Shown here piece after piece: positions 35,601 to 47,700 of a stretch of 64,000 nucleotides of DNA (position 1 is the stretch's first letter; each line of letters opens with the position of its first letter). The position numbers and the translations under genes were made by a program. Where the stretch lies: contig JANAVB010006999.1 in the NCBI GenBank assembly GCA_029216955.1, positions 337,853 through 401,852 on the forward strand, written 5' to 3'. The stretch is from Iris pallida. Taxonomy: Eukaryota; Streptophyta; Magnoliopsida; Asparagales; Iridaceae. The notes below the pieces were generated by a model that was not told where the DNA came from, did no database searches, and saw only the letters and a program-made list of their open reading frames with translations.

Positions 35601-38600
35601 ACAAAAAATCCTCTTCTGGATAGACCAGAGGAGCCGGACCCTTTGATTATGGGAGTAGTGGAAATTCGTTTTCTACAAAGGTAACATTCCGAGTGAAAAA
35701 ATATCGCTTTAAGACAGGGAAGAAACACCGATAACCTTTCTGATATTTAGGATACCCAAAAAAAATACATTGTATTGTCTTAGGATCTAATTTAGAAAGG
35801 GTTGGTCGGGTATCCCGAATATAGCATAAGCAGCCAAATATTCGGAGAGACAGAGAAAATGGCTCTCGTCCAGAAAAAAGTCTAGAAAAATGAGTGTTAC
35901 CATTGAAAACGGACGATGGCATGCGGTTAATAAGATAACAAGCAGTAAGAACCGCATCCGACCAAAATCTCTTGGGAGTACGTACTTGAAACATAAGAGC
36001 ACGTGTTGTTTCCAATAAATAACGATTCTTGTGTTCGGTTACACCATTTTGTTGTGGTGTGTATGTACAAGATGTTTGGTGGATGATGCCGTTGCGGGCC
36101 AGATGTTTATCGAGATCACGAGATAAATACTCACGGCCATTGTCACTCCGAAAAATTTGATAGGAAGACCAAATTGTGTTTTTATTTCGGCATGAAAGTT
36201 GCACCAAATGTTAAATAATTCAGAGCGATTTTTCATCAAATAAATAAAGGTTACACATGAGTAATCATCGACAAAAGTAACAAAGTACTTAAAGTCCATT
36301 ACAGATTCAACGGACAAGGTCCCCATATATCAGAATGCACCAACTCAAAAGGAGCGGAAGCAGTTTTATTTGGACTCACTGGATAAGGAACCCGGTGATG
36401 CTTAGCTAAACTACATGGCTCACAATGAAAAAAAATGGAATATCTAAATATGGGTATATTTTCTGGAGAGCTTGGAACGATGGATGGCCTAATCGACAAT
36501 GTAACTCGACGGGATCGAGTTTCATGCCGGCACAGACAACAGAAAAAGTTGCGTCAAACAGGTACGAGCCTCCAGTCACATGCCCCTTTACTGATAGTCT
36601 TTCCAGTTTTCAGGTCCTGAAAAACACAACCATCAGAAAAAAATATTATCGAGCAATGTAGTTCACTAGTAATTTGACTAATAGAAAGTAAACTGAACGA
36701 ATTCCCAGGAGTAAGTAGCACAGAGTTGAGGGACAGTCCGGTAGAAAGATTGGCACTTCCACGTCCTCGGACTGTCAGAGAACCTCCATTGGCAACAGTA
36801 ATGTCAGAAGCACGTCGTACAGGTACATAATCATGTATCACACCTGCGTCTCCAGTCATGTGAGAGGATGCACCAGAGTCAATTACCACTGCTTGGGTTT
36901 CACTATGCACGCTGCTGAGTATCCAGCTGTGGAACCAGACGTGAATGCTTCACCACGACGTTGAGCCTGGAAATCAAGGAACTCTGTATATGAGTCTGAA
37001 GTCATCTGAATAAATCGTACACCATCATCAGGGGCATCAGTGGTGATATTAGCAGCAGGTGATTTAGTGCATTGCCAATAGAAATGGCCAACTGACCACA
37101 GTTAAAGCATGTGCGCGATCTTCCTCCATCACGACCACCATTGCCCCGTCCTCCATCACGACCAGTATTGCGGCCACCACGTCGGCCGCCACGACCACCA
37201 CGAAATCCCGTACGTGCGGTCCCGAGAGCAGAACGCTCAGCAGGAGGATCACCCGGAGTAGTTTCAACTACTTTGGCAGCCCGAAGGACACGATAGTGTG
37301 CTTCCAACAGGGACGGTACATCAGATCCAGGAATAATCTGAGATCGAGTAGAGTCTGCATCAGGACGGAGTGAGGCAAGATAAGCCATGACATGAAGCTG
37401 CTCACGTTGAGCCCGTGCTTCATTAATATCCGACGTAAGAGGTAAAACGCGATCGATCTCATCCGTCATAGCCTTAAAGGCCCGAAAATTGTCTTTATGG
37501 GATTTGTCTCCTTGATTTGCTCGGTATACACCAACGACCGAGTCATAGATACGAGACAAATCGCGATTACCATCAAATGCAGCTACCAGTACCTCTCACT
37601 CCTTCACGGAGTCTGTATTTTGAACCATGTCTTCCACCGATGGTTCCATGGAATTCATCAACTGTGTAAACAGTCTACTGTCATCCGTTAATCCAGAATT
37701 GGGGGGGGGGGGGGTACTGTAGCGCGGGGGGGTGGTGGGTACTGTAGCGGGGGGGGGTGGGAGGTCGGGTACGGCAGCAGCAGCAGTAGGTTGGGCGGGT
37801 GGGGGGGAGATTAGGGTTTTGTGGAGGAAAGGAGAGTGGTGGGTGACGGCTAGGGTTTTGGCTCTGATACCATGTAGAATGGAGGAATTGATTGATTATT
37901 ATTGAGGGAGAGATTACATAATTATAGGAGAGGCTAGCCTCCTCTCCTATTATTCTAAGCAATGTGGGACTAAAGCCCAATAACTCTAATATAACACTTA
38001 ACATCCTAAAAACCGCAGGTTTAGCTTAGTGGATTAACTTTGCTTTACTGCCTAGCAGACATCCAAACTAGTATTTATGCAAACCTTTTGTAAAGTTACC
38101 TGAATACTAATACCTTTACCTATCTTCTACTCAATAGTTCTTATAATTATTAAGATTTCTCTCTTTCCACATTTTTGCACCATCTTCTTTAACAATGTAG
38201 CTTAACTTTTCTGGCATTCAGCATTTCTGAAGTCACTAGTTTCAGTCCCTCCAAGAGAGACAAATAGATGGACCAGGTATATAAAAGACAGGATTGACAC
38301 AAGAAAAAGGGACATGATAGCTGCTAATGTTACAGATAAGACGACATCCAGTAGAGATTAATGGAAATAAAGGAATGTAACCAGCCCAAACATTATTTGG
38401 AACAAGGATTTGTTCTTAACTTCTTATCATAAGTACAAGATCAGGAGGGTAAAACATAAATGACCATACCTAATATGGGCGGATGGATAAAAAATGCAGC
38501 GTATAGATTGAATACCTTACCTTATCGGGAAAGATTTGAGAGAAAGCTTTTAAAGATCAGAAAGCTTTGATTTCACAAAATATCTAGTAACTGGCCAAGT

Positions 38601-38643
38601 GTATAGCATACATCAAATGGCAGGATGACTCTAGGCACCAACA

Positions 38644-38706
<63 letters not shown>

Positions 38707-41700
38707 AAAGGTAAGCTGTTTTATTGTATTAAATAGAAAAAAGATACATACAAGTGTTCCTTAGAACCCCACCCACCCCCCCACCCCCCCACCCCCATTC
38801 GTGTAGTGCTTTATACACTGACATTTATGACATAGTTATTTTAATAGGATCTGATCAATCTATTTATTATATGATCATAAGATCTCTGATCCTTCACGAT
38901 TCTTTGATGCAACCATGGTGCTCCGATTTTCTCTTTTTGATGGGCTTTCCTATTCCTCTACTGCCAGATATGCCATATAGTAGCATTGAGCAAGTGCCTA
39001 ACCAGGAAGTAGCACAGTGACATTTTTCCTGAACTTTATCTCTCAGTAGCATTTCACCCACTATGCTATACGCCTGCTTCCTTTGAAGGAGAAATCCCTC
39101 CCTGATAGTGTGTCAAATGTTATAGAAGCACAGTGACATTTTTCCTGAACTTTATCTCTCAGTTGCATTTCACCCACTATGCTATACGCCTGCTTCCTTT
39201 GAAGGAGAAATCCCTCCCTGATAGTGTGTCAAATGTTGCGCGAGTAGTCACATTGGAAGAAAACGTGTTATATCACTGTCACAGAATTCACATTCTCCTC
39301 TTAGTTGGATGTCATAATTTAAAAGCTTGCCCCTGGTAGCATCTTTCACTCCCCTGTAGGAACAATAAGAAATCTTGTTACAATGACTTTATGCCAAATC
39401 ATATCCAACCAACCAGGAGGGGTATAATGTCCCCTAATAAATCTATATGCATCTTTTGTAGAAGAGGCATTGCTGAAGGTCCATATCCAAAAAACATTAG
39501 CATGATCCTTGTGAATTTGTACCCTGCTGAATCTCCTCTGCCAATGGAGCTGTAATCAACAGTTCACGGGGTGTTGATGCCTATTCTTTGAGAATATCCT
39601 GTTAACCTTGAAATTATCCTGGTAATCTGAAATGTATCCCATCCAAACCTATCTATCAACCTGTCATGTGGTAGACATGGATCCAACCACAAAGACGTGG
39701 TAGACTCATCAGCAATTTCTTTACAGATAGCTGGTACTATTGTGCTTCTAGGAAAATAGAGAGGCCCTTATAACTGGGCTTAGCAATATCCTTCCAGGTA
39801 ATGGTCTGCAGTGACGATCGCCATATAAATCTTGCATAACTTGTGTATCATGTTAATTGTGCTTCTAGGAATTTTAAAAACCTGCAACCAATAATTAAAT
39901 ATATTGGTACTAGTTGATATGACTAGTTCTACTCTGCCCGTGTATGTGAGGAGTTTCCCTTGTCAGCTCTGAAGTATTCTTCTGCATTTCTCAACCAACT
40001 TTGAAAAATCATGTTTGGTCAGTGCTTTATTAGACGGGGTACCAAGATATTCCATAGGAAGTATTCCTTCTGGTATACCCAATATAGCTTTAGACTGGCT
40101 CTCTCTCTACAATATTTACTAAAGTAGATCATATTCTTTTCTTCATTCACGTGCAGGCCAGTCATATTTTGCAATTTCAGTAAAGTATTTTTGATAGCTG
40201 ATAATACCTATTTTGAGCCTTGGAAAAAATAAGTACATCATATGCAGAGGAGATGGGGTATATGAGGCAGTACCTTATGCTGTAGAGGGGCAAATTTGCC
40301 TCTAGCCACCGGTAGATCCAATTGTGATGATAGATATTCCATGGCAAGTGCACATAGATATGGAAAGATGGGGTCTCCTTGTCTCAAACCCCTATTGATT
40401 TTAATAAACCCTGAGGGCCTACCATCCACCACAACTGAAAAGGTTGGTGTGGAGATACACTCCCTTATGAGATTAGATTCAACACATGCTTGCCAAGGTA
40501 CGGCAGATAAACTCCCATCATCAATCTTGTCAGATGCTTTTAGATCAACCTTGAGGCAACATCTAGCATCGTCCACCTTGTCAAAAATTCTTATAAGTTC
40601 ATGAGCTAGGCTAATGTTATCACTTAATACTTCTATTTTTGTTACGGAGGAGTGTGTGCTTGCTTCAAAAAAATAACTACAACTCCACCTGCCTCCGGCC
40701 TATAGTCCTTGTGAATTTTGCTCACGGGTTGTAGGTTTGTCCATGTTTTATTGCTAACGTTAGCTCGCGCAGTCCGTGGGTTGGAATATACCCTGTGCGT
40801 GGATAATTTCTTTGGCTGGCCTCAATTTTTCTGCAGGCCTTCCCCCCAGCCACATCACGAGGAAGTCCCATCCCGTTTGCTCCTTCTGAGCAGCGCCTGT
40901 GCTGCTTCCATGCACCTGTAGGCGTACTGCGGCTGTTCTGGCAGGATGAGGAATCAAGCCAGCGTCCCTGGCTGTGTCCCGAAGATGACCGCTGCGCCTG
41001 TGCCTGCAAGCAGCGCCTCTGATGGTGCGGCTGTTGTTCTCCCAACGACAGAAGCGCCTGTATTCACTTTAACAGGTGCCTCCGCTCTCCCAACAACAAT
41101 AGTGCCAGTTGTTCAAGCTGCTGCTCTCACAACAGCAGCAACGCATGTTCAACCTGCAGCAGCGCACGCTGGTAGTCCCACGAAGATTGTTACTGATGCT
41201 TTGGCAGGCAGCACTAAACATGAGGTGAACGCAAGTAATCTGAGTGCAGCCAATCAAACTGGCATTCCCAGAGTGACTGCGGTTAAAAACACTGGTATGA
41301 CTCGCTCTTATGCTGGTGTGCTTCGTCCGGACCTTGCTCAAAACTCCGCATAATTTTTCAATAAAGATGTGCAGCTGACAGCAGCCGAATCGACCAACCA
41401 GATCCGGCAATGAGATCGTCGTTTCCTTCTCGGACTCGGACGTGATCTCAGAACAATTTCGTTACTCTCTAATAATTAAATTTTCTTCCGGTTGTCCTAA
41501 GCTCCCTCGAGTAAAGGAAATATTTTCATCCTGGGGTCATAAAGGTGCATACTCAGTTGCACCAATGGACCCCCGAAATATTGTCCTACATCTTACTACT
41601 GAAGAGGATCATGTGCAGGTTCGGTCCTTAAACTCGTGCAAAATTGACTCATCAATGTTCAGATTACTCAAATGGTCTGTTGACGTCAATCGTAACGAGG

Positions 41701-44700
41701 AATCTACTATACAGCTGTTTTGAAGGCCTTTGGGCCGGATTTGGGCCTTCAGGCCGACTTGGGTGCCCTGCGCGCATGGGGGGGGGGTGCAGTTTGAGTG
41801 TCATTCAGTGGCCAAAATTGTAACACTATGTATATATATATATAGTGACACACACACACACACACACAAAATACACACACACATACAATCACTGATCATT
41901 TATGATAGTAAATATGAAAGTTCTCTACAAATTGTGAAAGGTAAACTTTTTTACTTTTTTTAGTGGCACAGTGAGGATGGAGGGGAATAGGGGATCGAAG
42001 AAAACAAAGGTAGCAATATTTCTTACCATGGAAGCACCCGATTGGAGTAGCACTCAAGTAAAGGTACAAGAATTTCAGCAGATCTCAGATTTCCGTCGAC
42101 CTAAATGAGAAAATAAAAGGTAAAGTTACTGTCTACTTGGTTATAAAATCCAAATGTCGCATCATTAAAACTAGCACTTGTATGTTGAAAGAAATTGCAG
42201 AAAAAACATACACAGGCCTTTGAGAAATTGGAGATTATTGCTTCTTCAATCCCATCAATCACCATTGACATATATTCCGGACCAGTAACGCCAATTTCAG
42301 AAAGCGCTTCCAATTTTTGTGCAAGAGATATAGTAGAATCATCAAGTGAAAGCAATGAAACAATTGTTTCCACCACAATTTTCTTGTAACTGCTTCCTTT
42401 CTTAGAATCATGAACCTTTTCAATGTATAGACCTATTTGAGCCAATGACTTCAACGACAAGTTCCACAAGAATGTGTCATCATGATTACCAGTGATAATG
42501 GACACAAGGACTGCTAGAATATCTTCATATATAGCGTCAGATATAGGTGAGCAATCTCCTGGGAAGGTTGCAAGTACTTGCAAGCCCTTCACTGCAAATA
42601 ATTTTTTACAATTTTAAGTATCAGGGATAAATGAAGAATGCACATTGTGTAAAAATACCACTTGGCTAAGAACACTAATGACAACATAAAAGACACATGA
42701 GAAATCACATTTTCTCAGTAAATGGGAGCCACCCTCATCCATCTACATGCTATTCCTGAAGGTACTGACTTTTGAATCTTCCGATACCCAATAAGAATTT
42801 AGGTATGTTTCCTAAGGAGCTAAAAACAAAAATAGGCTTCTAGTTCCGAAGTTCAATAATTGGGAAAGTGTATAAGCAGCACTGTGAAACACTTCAACCT
42901 GTAAAGAAGCCTAATTTACCCAAAGTCACCCCCCCCCCCCCCCCCCCAACCAAATTTTCACCAACAATACCAAAAACTACCCTACAACTGCCAAAAATTC
43001 AAAATCATTTCAAACTCTAGAATGGAAACAAAGTTGTTCCTAATGTTTTCCTTATAGTTGCACTACATTCGATCTCGTAAAAAGACAGTAGCACATGTAG
43101 TGTCCCGTCCCAACATCGTGTTCCATTCCTCAATCGCGGGGAGGACGGTTAAGAAACACTATCGGTATCGATTGATCGGGACAGATTAAATCAAGATCAT
43201 TTCCTCGTTACGTCAGAATCAGGTCTCATATTCAGCGGATAGCGTCTCGAGGAAGGGCTCTACGGCCAAGTCGCGAGGGACCCTTTTTGCTGCTTGTTTT
43301 CTTTGCCATTTTCATTGCCGCACTTGCCACTTTCGCGTTGGTTTTATGAATGTGTTTTCGAGAATGTTATCTATGGATTTCATTGCTTGCGTTCTTTGAA
43401 CTTCGCACTTCGTATCGAATTCTGAGAGAAAAGGAAAATGTATTGATCATTTGCTTTTGCGATTGCAAGTAATCGCGTAAGCGACGCATAAAGTAGACGA
43501 TCCCCCTTTCTTTCGTTCATTCAATCAACAATGAGTGGCTTGACCATTCTTTCCTTGACCCTCTTGCTCTCCAATCAATCAACGATACCGACAACATGGA
43601 ATGCTAGATATGGTTTCGAAGACACGATGTTTCACACTTGTTTACATAAATATGCAAATCGTAACTCTGTAACATGCTTACTCAATTAGGCCTGCTATAC
43701 AACTGTAAATCATGAAAATGTTACATATTTGCTTATGCTAGGCTCGCTATAGAACTGTGTTACATAGAGATTGAATCGATAAGAAGACACGATGTTCCAC
43801 ACTTGTTTATATAAATATGCAAATCGTAACTCTGTAACATGCTTACTCAATTAGGCCTGCTATACAACTGTAAATCATGAAAATGCTACATATTTGCTTA
43901 TGCTAGGCTCGCTATAGAACTGTGTTACGTAGAGATTGAATCGATAAATGAATGTGCAATGTTAATGTGAAAACGTGTCATTGAATGCTCAATTGATATG
44001 TAGAACACTGATAATGTTAAGTTCCTTATCATTCGTAGACCATGCTTGAGTAACTTAGTCTAGCATGGTCATGGACAACTAGTGCACAAGGACGATGTTT
44101 CTTTGAACGGTATCTCGAGGCCACGGGACCGATTCGGCCTAGAAGGAAACACAATAGCTATGCTGGATGCAGGCACGGGTATTCGGGAACTACAACGGGG
44201 CTCACTACCCCTGTTGAAAGGATCGCTGTCTAAACCAAGCTATATGTCCAGGATGGCTTGCAATGTCAGTGACCTTCACAGATACACATTGTTTTAGCTA
44301 ACGATACCAAATTGACAAGGAAGAACATGGTAAGCTTTATACTGCAGTGGTAGACTCTGTCGTGGATAAGTTGCAATGTATTTTATTCCATTATGCCTAT
44401 TAAATGTTTTCATACAATTGACTAGGATGGCTAGAAAGATCACCAAATATATTACAAGTTTCACATAATTTTCATGACAAATGAGATCGTGAGATTAATT
44501 AGTCATTCACCAGTACACGGCAATGTACCGACCCTCGTCTCCACAGGTGTTACGAACCAGGGAGGCGTACCGAACAACTGAAGGCGATGCTTGAACCTTT
44601 TAAAGTCTTGCTCGAGTGAGAAGGCTTACCCAACTTTTGAAGATTGTGCTCAAATCCTGCTGCAGTGACTCAACTTTCCCCAGTTCCAGATATAATGAAT

Positions 44701-47700
44701 GTTTTGGTTTTGTATAAGAAAATGTAAATGTATGGAACGACTCTCTCATTTAAGTCAGTTTGTAAGCGCGCACGGCATCCTTTGTAATAGTGTCTTGTAA
44801 ATGATGTTTATTATCAATAAAATAAAAGTTTCCTTCTGTACAAGTGTTCAATTCAACTTCTCTATGTACTCTATTTGTTGTTGTTTCGGATAACTTTATC
44901 ATCCTGCCTTGTGCAAGCACAACTTAGGCTCGCACGGCATCACGTCTGGAGGACGATTATCGATTCTACGAAATCAGGACGTGACAGCACACACAGCACA
45001 GAGGCAGGTGAGAGGGGGGTGTCCCCTTCAGCAATAAGAGTCTTCCAAAATCAAATAAAAAATGAAATTAAAGAACATATAATTTGCTCAAAAATTTCAA
45101 AACAGTCTGAAACTAAAACAAACATACAAGACAAGACTAAACTTAATAACATGATGTATGAACCACGTAAGCAGTTGAAACGACAATAACATGCAAGCAG
45201 TGGTCAACCTGAGCAATTAATCAAAGTACTAACAAAATAAAGGAAGAAAAAACCAAAGCAGTAAACTTAAACAGGTGAAGTAACTACTATTCATTATCCA
45301 ATTGTTTACTTATCTGAAGAAAATGTAAACAAGACAATGAAAAAGACATTGTTCACTGCTAGAGCCTATGAAAGCTCAAGTGGGGCAATGGTAGGTATCT
45401 GGCACCCGAAACGGGTAAAGTCGTCTTCTGAATAGACAACATACTGTATCATTATCTGCAGGACCCATTTATGGACGAAAATCATATAGTACAAAGATCT
45501 ATAGTCCATAACATCAATAATTCCAAAATGAATGTATTTTCAACAGAATAAACGAGCAAGTTCATTTGATGCTTATTTTGTTAGAGGTACAGGAACTAAA
45601 TGATTTCCAAAAAAGGAATTCCCATCCAAAACTCTCCATATAACCATGTTTTAATTGATTATTATCATTTGGGGGCCCTTTTCCACATGAGAGGGAGCCT
45701 AAATGTTGCTACTTGATGGCAAGTTATTGTTCCTAAAGATAAATCTTCTATAGGTCACTAATATCCAAACTTGTAAGTTCTAAACCAATATGTGCCGACT
45801 TCCTACTAGGAAGAGATAAAACATCAAAAAAAAAAAAAGGAAAGTGAGTTTAAATTGATTTCGCCAGTATATCAGTGAAGCACTTCCCATGCTGCTCTAA
45901 TATTTGTCGTGTGAAGATCTGATTTAGGATTTGCAGCCATCTGGAGATTAAAAATATGAGTTCAGCTTTACTTGCATCTTGGTTTTAAAATTTTACCGAA
46001 GTTCCGCCATTTGTTTGCTTATATCCCCCCTGTTTATCTTTGGATGCACTGTTGCATTAGTTAACTTATGGCTAATGTAAAACTTAATCGAATCTTATAT
46101 AAAATGAATCCATTAAGAACATTCATTGGAATGTCGGTGACCTCAAATAGATCTTTTGATAAAAGGTTTTATCCATTGTCGTTGATATGATGTGTTGCCT
46201 CTGTTGTTACACATGCATGTATGTATGTATATGCATAATACAAGCACACATAAAAATGTGAGGGCACATAGATCATTGCATATAAAATGCAAATATTGTT
46301 CTTCTTCCACTTTCTAAATGGATGGGGAATAATTGAATGGGAGAAGTGAATGCAGAAGGGGTACACAAGTAAAGGGAATGAGAGGTGTAGGAACGAAATA
46401 GTAAAGCGTAATATTCTAGAGGGGGGGTGAATAGAGTTGGCAGCAGAATAATGCTAATTAAAAAATGTTAGCAGCACAATCACAGAATATTAATCACAAC
46501 TGAAATAAAGTAAAGACAGAGTTAAGAGAGCAAACGCAAAGACAGCGATGTATACTGGTATCCCTCTGTTGAGGACTAATCCAGTCGGTAGAACTCTTAC
46601 TACCAGTTGAATCCACTATTGGAAAAACCGCAAGTTTTCTTACGAAGTCCTTGCAACTTCTACAACGCGAGCTTTGATACGAAGAACTCGTCCAACTTCA
46701 AATGTGAAGAGATATTCTTCAATCAAGCCTTCTGATTACAATCTCTCAGAAACTTCTAGACCGTACTGCACTGACAAATCGACTAGAGGATTGTAATTGG
46801 CTTAGGATCTGAAATTGAAAGCTCTAGAAAACTCTTTGAAAGACTGAAAGCTTTAGATAAAGAGAAGATTGAAAGTGAATGAGTGAGTTGAAATGATCGA
46901 AATCCTTCTCTATTTATAGGAATTTCAAAGGCAGACTTCTGACAGAATTCGGACAGAATTCGGGCAGAACTCTATGAGCAAATCTCGGTCAAATCCGCAA
47001 CTGCAGGAGGACCAAGTTCCAAGGATTCAAAATCACAATGGCCACCAACCGAACTCTGGCCGAACTCGGTCCGAGTTCTGTCAAGGTTTAGTCAGGGTTT
47101 AGTTAGGGTTTTTTTTAAAAAGCTTTTTGGTGATTTTTGAAAACCTTTTTGAAAACCTTTTTGTAAACCTTTTTGAGAGGACATTTTAAAAACATTTTGA
47201 ACTCATTTAAGGGTAGCCTATTTGCCAGTACGACTCGGTGTACAACATATTCCTAGACTCAAATAAAATGAAAATACATTACATAAGGAATTACAGACTC
47301 GAGTAGGCAAACAGATCTTCGGTCTTGAATTCAGTGGATAGCCATTCTTGATCATGTTCAAGAGTCCGAGATGTCCCGACTAGCTTTGTATATCCAGACA
47401 GTTTAATCAATTATTAAAATCAGGTTTGACCATATGACCAAATGGGCCAACAATCTCCCCCATTTTGATAATTGACAAACTATGAATGATATAACATTAA
47501 GCTTGTTCAAAATATCAAAAAGTAGAATTGTTCATATCCTGTATTATCTCAAAAAAAATAAATGTTAGATCTTTAATTTTCTCCCCCTTTGTCACTTAGC
47601 AAAATAATTGCAAAAGATAAAGCTCCCCCGCAATCAAACGCATAAGTAACAAATAGTGAGAAAACATATATAAAAGAAATAAGGCAGAAATAAAAGAGAA

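Larger units (their letters stand above)
33604..38008 (-). mobile_element. Copia retrotransposon (Ale/Ivana-like) with 131-bp LTRs and TSD TCCTA
   Basis: The element proper is 33609-38003 (4,395 bp). Its perfect duplication TCCTA lies at 33604-33608 and 38004-38008. Both LTRs are 131 bp (TG..CA) and differ at about three positions, suggesting a fairly recent insertion. The strand is minus, the same sense as MMS19. The domain order gag, protease, integrase, RT, RNase H identifies Copia. The short LTRs and RT motifs (VYVDDIVITG, LSQRKYVLD-like) suit the Ale/Ivana lineages. The coding frame is broken in several places. It sits in the MMS19 intron 33083-42026. Confidence 0.95.

Noticed and set aside
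38010..38090. Possible tRNA (A-box-like tagcttagtggatta)
   Set aside because: No B box (GGTTCGAATCC-like) and no cloverleaf could be drawn.
43620..43948. CRISPR-like direct repeats
   Set aside because: Two adjacent 165-bp copies without spacers in a plant LTR; a tandem duplication.
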